Positions 1-11,304 of a stretch of 64,000 nt of DNA are shown here, one piece after another. This DNA comes from Phytophthora sp. 'mugwort' (Eukaryota > Oomycota > Peronosporomycetes > Peronosporales > Peronosporaceae): positions 124,001 through 188,000 of the forward strand of contig JAUCEF010000004.1 in NCBI GenBank assembly GCA_033558025.1. Direction: 5' to 3'. Each line of letters starts with the position of its first letter. The first letter of the stretch is position 1. A model generated the notes under the pieces. The model was given only the letters and a program-made list of their open reading frames with translations. It did not search any database and was not told the DNA's origin. Position numbers and translations under genes: made by a program.

Positions 1-2276
1 AGCTTTTCGTATTCTTTTGCATTATTATCAGCCTGTAGCACCCGGATTTCTTTGTCGTCGATGTGCCGGCGACGCCATTCAAGAACGTTGACATTTTTTC
101 TGAAGACATTCAAAGGTTTCTTCCTGAAGTCTTCGTAGCATTCGTACAAGTCGCTATGAGCTTTGATCGGGTAGATGAACATGAATCGAGAGAAGTCATT
201 GATAAAGATCAAGAAGTAACGGCAACCAGTAAGGCTAGATACAGGAAGAGGACCACAAATGTCGGTATGAACTTTCCCTAGGGGAGATATGGCACGTTCA
301 ACAATTCTGTTAGAACAAAAGGGGGTGCGGTGAGACTTCGCTAACGTGCATATAATGCAGAAGAAATCTGCTGTTGGAGCTACAGACGCAGATCCATCCA
401 GTTCATGAATGACTTGACCTCTAGATAGGTCATGCAAAGACGCGGGCGTTAGAATGGCCAAGACCTTTGTTCAAAAGCAGAAAAGATCGTTGCTTACCTG
501 AGGCAACGAGCGCCGTTGGGGTCGCCATAGGTTTGGCTTGGAACTGATAAAGATCCGTGCTGGTGGTCATAGGTGCCTTGATGCTGAAGCGCTGATCGAG
601 CTGCACGGCGCACTTCTTGCGGTCAAAGTTAAAGCGGAAGTCATGCTTCACTGTCGCAGCGACAGACAAGAGGCTGAAGTGCAATTGCGGTGCGTACAGC
701 ACATCCTGAAGGGTGAGCGTCTTCGACTTGCCTTTAAAGTCAATGACGTCTAGTTCAACACGTCCAACTCCTTCAATTGAGATTTGATTCTTCCCGCCAA
801 CCGTGATGGAGCCACCGCTGATAGTGATATCAGTGAACCACTGGGGATCGTGCGTCACATGACGCGTATACCCAGAGTTGATAGTCCATGTGGGGTCCAG
901 CTTGCGTTGGCTTGAGCCGTGAAGCTTACGGGAGGGTTGACCGCAGTGACGACAGCGATCCGTCCGACATCGCGGCGTTCTTGGCGAAACACCTTGCGGT
1001 TACTACCATGTAGGTCGTCCTCATCGTCCGAGTCGGAGTCGAGGGGGAGGTTCCGGCTCGGGTTTGATCACGGCGCTTGCCTTGCTTAGCGTCAACGCAT
1101 CCCCTGTTGCATTTGCCACGACGATTGGAGTTGTCGCGATCATTGCGTCCACGGTTTCAGGTCTTGTTGTTGTTGTTGTGGTACGGATGGTCTCTTCGCC
1201 TGTTTCCTCCCTTGAACACGAAATTCGCTGGGAGAATCGTGTCAGCCTTGACACGGCCGTTGCGCAAATCCTTTTGCAGACCGCGGCACTGCCGGATAGT
1301 GTGGCGCGGGCGGTCAGAGTACGAGCAGACATTGCCAGTATCAGGACTGGTGTTCGGGGCGTAGGTGCCGCAGCCACGAGAGCACGCTCATTCTTGGTCT
1401 TTGTCGTCTCCGGCGCTCCCTTGGATAGCGTGTAACGCTCTTGGGCCTGGAGATCGCGAACCTTTTTTTCATGCTCTGCGCAGGTATTCGTACGGGATGT
1501 ACTTCCGTCGACCCTTCCAGATACGGAGGTCATTCTTCCACGTTTTGGGCATGGAATGGAGCAGGTAAATAGATTCCTGTCCTTCCGTCACCGATTCGGT
1601 GGCTTCATCCGAGGCTTTCATCGCATTCTTCAGCTTGAGGAAAAACTCAGTGAGATCGGAGCCTTCCTTGTACTTGATCTCCATCAAGTAGTGATAGATG
1701 AAGTAGGGGTCACCTTGAAAGGCTGCGCCCTCATACTTCTGGCAGATGAAGTTAAAGATCTCGTACGAGGTCGTGAGATTCTTAACCAGTCAGACGTGAG
1801 TGTTGTCCATCGTCTTCATCAGGATAGCTTTGGTATTAGCTTCCTTGCGGCGTCGCTCACGGTGGTTGATAGATTGGGTCTTCTCTCTGGTACTACGCTT
1901 GCGTTTCTTGGCGGCTTGGCGGCGATTGAACGGGCGGCGGTGGGTAGATCTTTGTGCTTGATCGGAGCGTCAGAGTCATCTCCCGATTTTTCGTCAGATT
2001 CTCAGGGAGGCTTGAGTTCTTCGTCATAGCCCACGGCGTCTGAGTCGACTTCAGCCTGCTCGGTCAGTTTGCGCTTCGGCGGGTCGACGACTCGGACATC
2101 TCGCTTCCGCTCTCTTCAGCTTCATCCTCGGAAACGCCATCGTAGTCGGGCTTCGTCACGAAGCCGAGAAGATGCTTTCCGTTGAGGGCTGTGCACACGC
2201 GGGTCTTCCACACGTCGAAGTTATCAGCGCCAACGAGGCGTGGGAAGTCGTCACTTGAGGCTTGGCTTGGGCTCAT
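1..2276 (-). mobile_element. Ty1/copia retrotransposon gag-pol, 5' part, degenerate, runs off the left edge
   Basis: Read on the minus strand, a copia polyprotein starts at 2276 with a typical gag N-terminus (residues SDDFPRLVGADNFDVWKTRV). A UBN2-type gag block follows at 1687-1469, then a CCHC-like knuckle near 1330-1285 in which the second cysteine is serine. The protease/gag-pre-integrase block lies at 858-430 (motif LSVAATVKHDF) and the start of the integrase core at about 420-1 (HTDICGPLPVSS). The blocks are in different frames with stops between them, so the element is dead. Reverse transcriptase and RNase H would lie beyond position 1. The neighbouring LTR (2281-2450) and primer-binding site confirm the type and direction. 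Family assignment is from recognised motifs; no database search was made. Confidence 0.85.
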
Positions 2277-2280
2277 AACC
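2266..2280 (-). promoter_or_regulatory. copia primer-binding site complementary to the tRNA-iMet anticodon arm
   Basis: Immediately after the LTR the minus strand reads GGTTATGAGCCCAAG. This is complementary to the anticodon stem-loop of initiator methionine tRNA (GGGCTCATAACC), the half-tRNA priming known for Drosophila copia. The ATG inside the site is also the gag start codon. Confidence 0.7.
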
Positions 2281-2450
2281 TGTTAAAGGGGAAAGTTGAG
2301 TGATGAGAAGGAAGAGACTGACTTGTAGATGGTAAAAAGGAAGTGATAGCATTAGCGTGTAGTTAGGAGGCGCAGCAGCGCCGACGCGGTGGTTGGTTCT
2401 GAAGGAACTACACTACTACATATTATAGCATAGTTACTGCAACAATAACA
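2281..2450 (-). repeat. copia 5' LTR (170 bases)
   Basis: On the minus strand the segment starts TGTTATTG and ends TTTAACA, the TG..CA termini expected of an LTR. It lies directly upstream of the primer-binding site and gag start. The partner LTR is outside the window, so the boundaries rest on the termini and the primer-site position. GATTT at 2451-2455 would be the candidate target-site duplication. Confidence 0.75.
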
Positions 2451-2745
2451 GATTTCTGAAACCCTTTAGTATATGATCAGCTACTTACAAGGGGAGAAAG
2501 TACAGTGTGTCAGAATGCACAGAGACAAACACCGACACAATTTAAATGAAGGGTTCGTGTAGCTCAATCGGCAAGCAGTGATTTGTCGACTAAATAGAAA
2601 ATTAACAGAAGTAGATGTAAACGCCCTCGGTCACAACCTATTTGTGCAGCCACCTGAACTTGAACGTGTAGTCCGTGCCTGTGGTAGGGCAAGGGAAACG
2701 AAAAGAAAAAAAAACTAGGTTAACGCTCGTTACCCTCAAGACCAT
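2451..2745. other. spacer without recognisable gene
   Basis: AT-rich spacer between the copia LTR and the membrane-protein pseudogene. A short piece near 2551-2562 resembles a pol III A box, but no B box follows. I see nothing else. Confidence 0.5.
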
Positions 2746-3749
2746 TTATCTTGCTGTCCACGTACCAACATGCTGGATCGATGACTGCAGCACGCAAAAG
2801 ATCCAAAGCACCGACTGACCTTGTACCACTCTCCATTCGTTATTTAGAACGAAGCGGAGAATTGCCCCCCGTGCGAGCCGGTAGCGTCGACTAAGTGCAA
2901 CCAAGAACAGAATAAATGAAACCAACTGAAGTGAGCCATAAATCAATACGTTGCAGATTGTGCTGTGGATGTCGGTCTCAGACATTTCGTTCAGGTACGG
3001 AAGTACTTGCGGTTTGGAAGATGATATACTGTGGCAATATAAATGACTGGTAGCGATTGTTTAGCAGGTCAGCAGACGCAGTCACAATCATTTGGCGCTT
3101 ACCATAAACGATTGGGACCATAACTTCCGTATACTCGACGAGCAATAAAATTACAACTCGGCGCAAGACGCTGCAAGCTTCGTGCACATATTGCCGTCGT
3201 TCTTTGAGCGAAAGCTCCTCAATCATCTGAACAAAAAGTGGATTGCTGCTAATCTCCTGAACACTAGGATCACGATAAAACGGAGACGGTAAGCTGATTT
3301 TGGTGGATATGACAACGTTCTTTTTCGGCGACAACGTTTTCTTTTCCCACGCAATCTTTGACGGGAAAGTGGTTGGATTAATCGCCATCACTGACCATAT
3401 TAGGTATCCTTTCCACATGGTTTACATTTTCAGCCCGGTCAGCTTTGCTCACGTCAGAAGCGTCCTCACCTACCCACGAAAAGACGATAGATATATGTTT
3501 ACTGTTGCAGCGCGGTAATTTTACGCCACCTTCTTGTACAACAAGGCTGTCAGGGTGATGATGCTTTGCAATAAGCGTTGCAATTTCTATCATCCTCGCT
3601 CGCGTGGCTTCAGCGCCCATTTTGACACCCAGCTCATCCACTTGCAGCATGATGTTTCTCAACCCGTACAGAGCAGCACAAGCTCCCATGAAATCGGTAA
3701 CCATTAGCGCGATCGTCACGCTCACTGACGTCGCGTTGCGCATGCAGCT

Positions 3750-3801
3750 GGACACGAATAACGCGTTGAACACCAAGGTGTTCAACGCGTTATTCGTGTC
3801 C
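3750..3801. repeat. near-perfect 52-base palindrome
   Basis: Arms 3750-3774 and 3777-3801 are exact reverse complements (GACACGAATAACGCGTTGAA and onward) around an AA centre. It lies within the membrane-protein pseudogene, just before the conserved FNALFVSS codons on the minus strand. Confidence 0.9.
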
Positions 3802-3892
3802 CTTGGTATTGAAGGTGATAAAGACAGGCTGAATTTCCGAAGCATGGCGTGTTGTGTGATACACAAGCAGTTTTTCCATCATCTTGATTACT

Positions 3893-4160
3893 AGCCGAGC
3901 GCGCCGCCTACGCGGCGGTGGGTTTAGGTTTGGTCCCAGTATATTGAAAGAAAGTGGATCCTGTGCCCATCTCACATAAACATATATATACTTTAAGTTT
4001 CAACCAATCGTTTAATTATATTTCCACCAATGGCCGCCTTCGCGAAAGATTGCTTTAGTCAATGACGGTCGCCTTCGCTGCGCTCGGCAGCCAATGAGAT
4101 TGCGTCTAGAATCACGTTATGGCGTGACAGACGGACGGACGGACGGACCGACGGAGCGAC
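3893..4160. repeat. repeat insertion with a GACGGACG tract inside the membrane-protein pseudogene
   Basis: The block breaks the protein homology. It holds a GC-rich palindrome-like motif (CGCCGCCTACGCGGCGG near 3903), an AT-rich core with tatatata, and a tandem GGAC tract at about 4130-4155 that reads as a serine/arginine/proline run in translation. The composition differs sharply from the flanks. No terminal repeats could be fixed, so the ends are approximate and the class (MITE or Helitron-like) is open. Confidence 0.5.
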
Positions 4161-5252
4161 GCTAGCGTTGACTTTTAGGATAGGCAACGCAAACGTCAGC
4201 ACGAGTTGTGCATTGACGTATTCTCGAACCTGTAAGAAAGTATAGTAGAACAATGGATACACGACTGCCAGACGGGAGGCGGCGTATATGAAGATTGCAT
4301 GTAGCTTGAGTCGTTGCCGCACAAATGCGCTTGCTCGACATGCTCGGCCCATGTACACCCAGAGTCCTACGACGATAAGTGATATCCATACCATGTTAAG
4401 TGTGAGATACGAGAACGGCACAGAGAATCCGAGCGCTAATGCCACCATGAAGTAGACGCCGGTGTGCACTGCCGAGATTCCAGCCGATAGGAGATAAAGC
4501 CACATCCGACGTTCTGTAATTGGTGCTATGGTGGCGTGATGCATTGGGAGCAACATGGCCAACGTGAAAAGCCTATGATGAACCAGGATTAACCCCCCAA
4601 CATACCATCGGCACGCGGACCATCTTCCGGTGGCGCTAGTGGCATGGCATCGGACATTAAAGCGATTAGGAGACACGGCAGAGGAGTCGCTATCGCCACG
4701 ACGAGGTCCAGCAAGACGGATGTGACGTCTGACTTTTGCCGATCGAGGAAGTACTGTAGCATCTGCAGGCGCTCCAGCGAGTAGGACCCCTTGTGTTCAA
4801 CGTGCACAGTATACCAGGTACGCCAGCACGCGTCGTACGCACCCCATACTAGGCGCCAAAACATCGAGTCGACGACGATATAAGAAATGCCCGTCGCACA
4901 ACAGGCTGCATTTAGCTGACGAAACTTTTCGCAGCTTTCCAAGTATACGCCATTAAATGTATACGCCGAGAAGACTGCGAAAACGTTAAGACGCTGAAAA
5001 AATGCTTGCCAATAGAAAGCCAGAGGAGGATCACAGCAAAATGTACCCATGGAAAAAAGAGGATGCGTAACAACTTCAAGCGATTCTTTTCAACCAGCAA
5101 AATACGGCGGAGTCTGGCGGGCGGACACTGTGTCGTTCTGAACCCTATAGTCGCGGGGCAGGTACACTCCTTGCGGAAAACCATCACAACCCAATTGCAC
5201 CAGGATTAGACACATCTTTGCGTGGATCGCACCGACCAACTTCGGGGCCAGC

Positions 5253-7712
5253 ATGAGATCTCAGACGATGTGGACATCGCTCGTGCTGCTCACCAGTCTG
5301 CAACTTACCCTGGTGAGAGCGCAAACCTGCGATGCCGAGGGCTCGACGCTGTCGTCGTCCTGCGGCGGCGTATGCAACTCGTATCAGCCGTGTCTGCATT
5401 ACAACGTGTCAGATAGCACGTCATGCAACAGCTGCGTAGCCGACGCAGCGGGCGACTGCAACTACGTGTGTTACAATATCTATCGCCAAGAGCCCGCGGA
5501 TCTATCGTTCTTCGTCTTCCTTATCACCTACGGCGCGTACCAGAGCGAGGAGGAGCTGGCGGCCAGAGCCCAGGACCCCATGTACGACGCCACGCTCCTG
5601 AGCCTTCCCGACAATACGAGCACCTATGCCTGGGCCAGCAACAACATCATCACGCGAATCGAGGCGCTGGACTTGCCGTCCGCTACCACTTCAGTGTAAG
5701 TGTCTACAGTTATAGGATCTTAAACTCAGGGCTGATGATCACCGTGTCTGCAATGAATACTGTCAGCGTGCTGGCTGGAGGCAAAAACTACGACTACACG
5801 CTGAAGTCCAAGGTAGTGAGTCTGCAGCTCGCAGACGATCTACTCACCTCACAGACGCAAGTGACCCAGGTTTGGTTGGTCTGCATGAACCTGAAGGAAC
5901 AAATTGGCTCCGTCCGAGACCTCCTCCCGTTCTCGATCACGTATCTTAACCTCGCGAACACACTGCTGACCGAATTTCCTACAGATTTATTATCGCTACC
6001 CTCACTCGTCTATCTGTACGTGGGTGGTTTCTTTTTCGTGTGCGGTGTGCCCAACTTAATCTTGTTTGTTTTACTTTGCACTTGTGCGCGTAGGCACCTC
6101 AATATGAACTATATCACGGGAGTCAACTCCTCCACCAAGTCCCAGAAGCTCCTTAATCTGTACGTCGAAAACGTTCTTTTCTTTGTTGTGATCAATTACA
6201 ACTTTAGCCGTCACTTAATCTATGTAGCGGGATGACGGCAAATGGTATGACATTCTTCGAGGGTGACTACCCCAGCCTAACTGTTCTGTAAGTCGTGTTG
6301 GCATATGGATATTCAACTGCGCAGCTAACGTTTTCGCTTCGCGTTGTGGTATCTGGCGAACTGCTAGTGAGCTCGATAAGAACAACTTCACCGAAATTCC
6401 TGCTGTCATATTTACGCTGAAATCTTTGAAGTCGCTGTATCTCGCCGGAAACCCGTTCAAGACACCGATGCTTACGTTGGATCAAGTCAATTTCCTGAAG
6501 GGGCTCACCGATTTTGATCTGACCGCAGTCGATTTTCAAGAAAAGGTCAATTGTGAAACATCAGCACAGCGCACTATCCAGGGGCTTACGGTGTGTGTCA
6601 GCGATCTAATGGTGAGCTCGCACTCAGCTAGCTCTGGCTCAATTGACGACACGTCAGGATCAAAGTCAAACCCCAACACGGCGATTATACTGGTTGTTGC
6701 AGTTGGTGGCGTTGTTTTACTCGCCATCGTCGGGGCAATCGTGTATTGCCGGAAGGCACGCAACGCAGATAAGCCCGAGCCAATTGTCACGACGGACCCC
6801 ACTGTGCGCACTACTCGAGACAATTACGACAACTTGTCGATTTGGCGCGACCCCGAATTGCTCTCGCTCCAAGTGTGTGTTGAAGATATACACGATATCA
6901 GGTTGGTCGGGAGTGGCGCCTTTGGTGTAGTTTGGCTTGTCCGCTACCGCAGCGCTCAACTTCTGGCTTCTAAACGACTTCGTGAGGATGTGGCAACGCG
7001 TGAACGGGTGCAAGACTTTGTTGATGAGATCAAAATGGTTTCAAAGTTTGATCATCCGAATATTGTCAAATTTGTCGGAGCGGCATGGAGCATTGAGTCC
7101 GACCTCCAAGCACTATTCGAGTACATGGAGAATGGCGACCTGCGCACGTATCTGTCGGCTTCCTTCCTGCCGCGCTACTGGTCGCCTACGAAATTTCAGC
7201 TGGCGATTGATACGATTGAAGCGCTCGTTTACGTGCATTCGTTCGACCCACCGCTGGTTCACCGCGATCTGAAGTCACGGAATGTACTGGTTTCGGCAGA
7301 AATGCAAGCAAAGTTGACTGACTTCGGTACAACACGTTACCGATCGAAGGATGGCACAATGACGATAGGGGTGGGAACCGGCCGCTGGGTCGCACCCGAG
7401 ATCATTTCAGGAAGCACTGAGTACGATCAGAGTGCAGATATTTTTTCCTTTGGGGTGCTTTTGACCGAGATCGATACGCATAACCTCCCCTACTACGACG
7501 CCGTTGGACCAAGAGGTAACAAACTGGAAGAGGTAGCAGTGCTTCAAAAAGTAGCTAATGGCCAGTTACGCCCGACGATCAGTGTATCATGCCCACCGAC
7601 GGTGCGAGACCTTGCTAACCTGTGTATGTCTCACAACCCGCGAGACCGCCCCGTTGCTGCAGAGGCTGCTTATGTGCTGCGAACCGTGCAAAAGGAGATG
7701 AATAGTGTTTGA
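5253..7712 (+). CDS. LRR receptor-like protein kinase (TKL-type), five exons
   Basis: CDS exons are 5253-5695, 5767-6015, 6094-6159, 6228-6287 and 6368-7712; they join to 2163 bases (720 residues) with one open frame. All introns are GT..AG, 68-80 bases and phase 2. An N-terminal signal peptide (residues 1 to about 23, ending VRAQ) leads into a cysteine-rich segment (about 24-75) and a short leucine-rich repeat region (about 165-320). One transmembrane helix lies near 378-400. The cytoplasmic kinase has a glycine loop GSGAFG (about 454-459), lysine in ASKRL (about 475), HRDLKSRN (571), DFG (591) and APE (615). All catalytic residues are present, so an active Ser/Thr or dual-specificity kinase is likely. 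The ligand is unknown. Start choice: first ATG, followed directly by the signal peptide. Confidence 0.9.
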
Positions 7713-8552
7713 GGTACACGTATCAAATTTAAATGTCGTGTTGTTTACGTCGAGTCATATATTTAATCCTTCCGCCACCCATTCAGACTACTACTTCATA
7801 CTCACAAAGCTAGGGAACAAGGAATGAAAGCAAGGCTAATAGAGAGAACATTGTGATGGCAGAGCAAGTGAAAAAAATCGAAACCGGCATTTCATTATAG
7901 GCAGAGAATATTGTCACAACATGGAACGAGATGTGCAGGCAGCTTGTGGTTCCACAAGCTATCACAAGACCGCAATGCCTATGTACTCACCATCGCAGGT
8001 AGATGCCGAGGCCGGCCCGCCTTCAAAGCAACGGCGGCGTCATTTTCAGCGTTATTTTGTGTTCTGCACGCATCTACTGTTTGAGTTGTACATGTACTGT
8101 GTCGTTACTAAGTTATTATCTCATCTCTCGTGATATCAAAGCTATTTAACGTAGAATACCGAATAGGATTTCCAGAATGCTTTCCTTTCACCACGTTTCT
8201 GGAATTACGCGGGGCTGCGAGACTTGGATGATTACATGACTTCTAAGCAAGCTTTACACATATTATTTTGGTTAATCCTTTAGTTCTCTGGCGTGGCCCT
8301 CACTGTTATCGTTCAACAACTCCCCTTGAAGTTATCACCATCTGGCAATGTAGCGCCACGTGCCTTGACTTTTTCTACCCGGGAGCTCCGCTAAGGGAGC
8401 TCCCTAATTACTCCCACTCACGAGCTCCTCCGGATGCTGCCTTCTCTTCAATGCAACGCCAAAGAGATCCCTGCCATTTTTGGACGATCAATCTATGCTG
8501 GTATTCTAACATTTAATTCATATTCTGCGTTCTCCAGTACTGCATGTCTCAA
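7713..8552. other. intergenic, no supported gene
   Basis: Spacer between the receptor kinase and the LYR-motif gene, which converge here. A 70-codon open frame at 7921-8133 has no recognisable domain and ends in a hydrophobic tail; I do not support it as a gene. A short GGGAGCTCC duplication sits near 8390-8412. Confidence 0.5.
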
Positions 8553-9026
8553 TCAGCGCCGCTTGATGCCCTCTAGATCAAGTTTGTCTGAGCCTTTGGC
8601 GCTTTTCCAGGGCCAGCCAGTACCCACCCGTCCCTTCACGTCTTCCTTGCCGTCCTTCTCCTCCAACGGCGTGTCCACCCACGTGTCTTGCGTGTTCATG
8701 GCAGCTGGCTTAACCGCGGGCCACTCGCCCTTCTTCCAGTCGCGCTCGCTTACGGCGCTGCGCTGCTGCGCCACCGCCGTGTCCACCAGGTCGCTCACCA
8801 TCTTGAGCTGGTCACGCGCTTGCCGCAGCAACAGACTCACACGGCGCTCGTCCTCTTCATAGCGACAGGAGTCGAAGCCCGCGCGGATCTGGCGCCGCAC
8901 GTCCAGTCGCACGTCGGCGGCCAGCGGCTTCGTGGTGCGCAGGAATTGGCGATACTGGTTCAGCACCGCCGTGCGGTTCAGGAAATACTGCAGCGACTTG
9001 ACCTCGGGCCCCAGTGCTCGCCTCAT
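8553..9026 (-). CDS. LYR-motif (complex 1 LYR) protein, LYRM2-like
   Basis: The 157-residue protein carries the LYR family signature near its N-terminus: a leucine-rich helix followed by NQYRQFLR (about residues 23-30), with QYR replacing LYR. An arginine-containing helix RRQIRAGF and a FLR-to-phenylalanine spacing like LYRM2 follow. Family members are small mitochondrial adaptors that bind acyl carrier protein and help assemble respiratory complexes or Fe-S proteins. This member has an extra hydrophilic C-terminal tail of about 70 residues beyond the usual 90. It has a single exon. The start is the first ATG of the frame; no clear targeting peptide is visible. It lies 205 bases downstream of the first permease gene on the same strand. 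Confidence 0.75.
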   Translation of the reverse strand: MRRALGPEVKSLQYFLNRTAVLNQYRQFLRTTKPLAADVRLDVRRQIRAGFDSCRYEEDERRVSLLLRQARDQLKMVSDLVDTAVAQQRSAVSERDWKKGEWPAVKPAAMNTQDTWVDTPLEEKDGKEDVKGRVGTGWPWKSAKGSDKLDLEGIKRR

Positions 9027-9231
9027 GGCCGCACCCCGAGCTCCTCAAATGGTAAATGTGCAAAGTTAGTCACATATTTTGTGAACTGACAACAAACAAA
9101 TTCATCCAGGAGTACTTAAGTGTTACTTCTTATTAATTGTTTGAAAGGCAAGTTGATGCAGACAAAAAAATTGGACAAGCAGGTGGTTCGTTCATGTTAA
9201 CTACCGGTAACGCATGAATGGAAATGGTGAC

Positions 9232-11304
9232 TCAGGCCGTAATGACACGGACACCAACCGACGACACACGCTTGGCCGACACCATGTCGGGCTGCGTGAT
9301 GAACATCATGTTACGCGGCACGTCCATCTTCTTTGACAGCCACTCGATGGTCGCAGGCTTGAACTCGCCCTGTACCGATACAAAATCAATACGGATCTTT
9401 GGGTACATGCTGTCGAACAGCGCCACCAGATTCCGGAATGCCTTGAGTACAGGGGCATCAGTCTCTTCATCCGAGAACATGTGCACAATGCGGAGCGTGT
9501 GCGTCTGCTCATTGCGACGCACGTAGACGATCACCTTGTTGATGATCGTGAGGTTTGGACGCTTGCAGAAGAAGATGATGGGTGCATTGCGGATACTTGT
9601 AATGGCTTGAGCGATCGTGCGACCTCCTCGAGCTCCCGTGTGCTCGACCTCTGGAGTGTCACGCGAGCGGAAATAGTTGACAGCAGCGTCTTTCGCATAC
9701 TGCGACGGCACCGTTTTCTTCATGAGCACCAACAGGCAGCGCAGGATCGTGACGCGCTCGAACATGATGAACATGACAAGTGCCACCGCGATGAAATACA
9801 ACGCAAAGTACATCAGCACTGATGGATCGCCCAGCAGATTGGCGAAAATGGCCACCACTACCATCACTAGGCCAAGCACGAGGGCGCTCCATGGTGCAAC
9901 GACATCACGCGGAATTTCAGGTCGCTTGGCCTTGAGTAGCATAGCAGCACTCGCAAAAAGCGCCATCAACCCCAGGAACGCATACGTGTACACACCGTTC
10001 ATGATAGTGGAGTCGGCATTGAGCACCAGTACGAGGCTTGACGCCAACAAGAAGTAAAGGCCAATGATATAGTGGTTTGTGCCACGCAACGTGTTCGTCT
10101 TGGCGAGAAAGCTCGGCAATACCCGATCAACTGCAAGTCGACGCACTAACCCACAGATACCGACATAAGAGGTTAGGACCGAGCCCGAGAGCACAACGAA
10201 TGCGTCTATGCTGACCCAGGTACTGAACCAGCCTCCCAGCGACACTTCTGCGGTTTTGGACAGCAGTGCATCGGCACTCTCGTCGATATCACCAAGCGGG
10301 AGAACAGCCAGGATGCCGACTCCAAGACATACATTAAAGAATGTGGCCAGCGCCCACATGTTGCGTAGCGTCTTGCGGAACACCCCGGGGGCTTGCTCTT
10401 CGACGTAGTTGGAAGACGTCTCGAAGCCGGTGATTCCGAGCATGGCAGCACCAAACCCGAAGAAGATGGCAGTGAACGCGTTGCCATCGAGCATTGTTCC
10501 GGCAAAATCCACCTCGGGGAAATCCACGTTCATATTATCACGGAAAATGTGCGGGTTCTTGATGCCATGCACCGCGCACGACACTACCAACACGCTGAGC
10601 ACGACGATATGATGGAGAAAGATGACGAGTGCAACACGGGAGTTTTCGGCGATGCCCACGAGAGCCAGTAACGCGAACGCGAACAGGAGCGCGATGGTGC
10701 AGAGTACAATGGGGATATCGACTTGGGTGGCCAGATAGTGAATGCCGGACGTGGCAGACACAACGCCTGTGGCCATGTAGGACAATATACCCAGGCAAGC
10801 AGCGATGGCGGCAGCACGCTTGGAGGTGGTGTTCAATAGGGCGTTGTAGGTACCGCCATTCATGGGAATCGCAGTGACAACTTCTTCGTAGATGAACCGG
10901 AAAAAGTAGAGCACGACCCCCACCAGGAGCAGCGGGAAGGGCATGAGCTTGCCGGCCTTAGCGACAACCGAGGAAGCGGCATACAACACGCTTCCCAGGA
11001 TGTCGTTGCCACTGATGGCGGTGGCAGGCCATTCCGACAACAATTTCCGTGGCTTGTCCAACTGGTGTTGAACGTCTGCAAGCTCCAATTCGGGCACGCG
11101 CACATGCTGGGAAGTGCCAGCACGGGGGAACTGCCATGTAGGACCTCGTGACGGTCCGTCTTCCAGTTCAATCTCGACCTTGCGGCGGCGGACGTTGGCC
11201 CCGCTCGCCATGATCGGCACCGGCGACGCGACTTCAAGGTAGCTGTTTGAATTCATGACTGCGCTTGAATACCTTGGACGTGATAGAACTTGACTTGAGA
11301 CCAA
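9232..11304 (-). CDS. APC-superfamily amino acid/polyamine permease, paralogue 1
   Basis: The protein has 690 residues and a single exon. The N-terminal about 95 residues are hydrophilic, with the family motif GPTWQFP. About twelve membrane helices follow, beginning with the TAISGNDILGSVLYAASS stretch and including EEVVTAIPMNGGTYNALLNT, the signature of helix 2-3 in APC transporters. A C-terminal soluble domain of about 170 residues (TGARGGRTIAQ to the end) has an alternating strand/helix pattern similar to a nucleotide-binding or stress-protein fold; its role is not known. It probably imports amino acids or related cations at the plasma membrane (family knowledge; substrate unknown). It is closest to the genes at 15373 and 18840. 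Upstream on the minus strand a CTCATTTTGCC stretch near 11325 resembles the oomycete initiator element. Methionines at residues 17 or 32 are alternative starts. Confidence 0.88.
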   Translation of the reverse strand: MVSSQVLSRPRYSSAVMNSNSYLEVASPVPIMASGANVRRRKVEIELEDGPSRGPTWQFPRAGTSQHVRVPELELADVQHQLDKPRKLLSEWPATAISGNDILGSVLYAASSVVAKAGKLMPFPLLLVGVVLYFFRFIYEEVVTAIPMNGGTYNALLNTTSKRAAAIAACLGILSYMATGVVSATSGIHYLATQVDIPIVLCTIALLFAFALLALVGIAENSRVALVIFLHHIVVLSVLVVSCAVHGIKNPHIFRDNMNVDFPEVDFAGTMLDGNAFTAIFFGFGAAMLGITGFETSSNYVEEQAPGVFRKTLRNMWALATFFNVCLGVGILAVLPLGDIDESADALLSKTAEVSLGGWFSTWVSIDAFVVLSGSVLTSYVGICGLVRRLAVDRVLPSFLAKTNTLRGTNHYIIGLYFLLASSLVLVLNADSTIMNGVYTYAFLGLMALFASAAMLLKAKRPEIPRDVVAPWSALVLGLVMVVVAIFANLLGDPSVLMYFALYFIAVALVMFIMFERVTILRCLLVLMKKTVPSQYAKDAAVNYFRSRDTPEVEHTGARGGRTIAQAITSIRNAPIIFFCKRPNLTIINKVIVYVRRNEQTHTLRIVHMFSDEETDAPVLKAFRNLVALFDSMYPKIRIDFVSVQGEFKPATIEWLSKKMDVPRNMMFITQPDMVSAKRVSSVGVRVITA

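Larger units (their letters stand above)
2746..5187 (-). pseudogene. multi-pass membrane protein of an oomycete-specific family, frameshifted
   Basis: Minus-strand coding blocks run in gene order from 5187 to 2746. The N-terminal part includes the SDVTSVLLDLVVAIATPLPC stretch (about 4720-4650). A helix-rich middle (4590-4170) and a conserved stretch FNALFVSSCMRN (about 3790-3740) follow, then a C-terminal part with several helices (3418-2746). I recognise the arrangement from large, poorly characterised Phytophthora transmembrane proteins; the function is unknown. At least four frame changes are needed (near 5000, 4600, 3400 and 3000), and a repeat-derived block at about 3893-4160 interrupts the frame. 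An intron could explain one break but not all. The pseudogene is divergent to the receptor kinase at 5253, with only about 65 bases between, so the two probably once shared a promoter region. Confidence 0.6.

Noticed and set aside
2545..2640. tRNA-like A box (TAGCTCAATCGG)
   Set aside because: No B box or cloverleaf follows within 100 bases.
5423..6235. 270-codon plus frame over the LRR region
   Set aside because: It runs through two introns of the receptor kinase and changes character at each splice site; the spliced model gives one clean LRR protein.
7921..8133. 70-codon frame as a secreted or small protein gene
   Set aside because: No signal peptide at its start and no recognisable domain; length is within chance.
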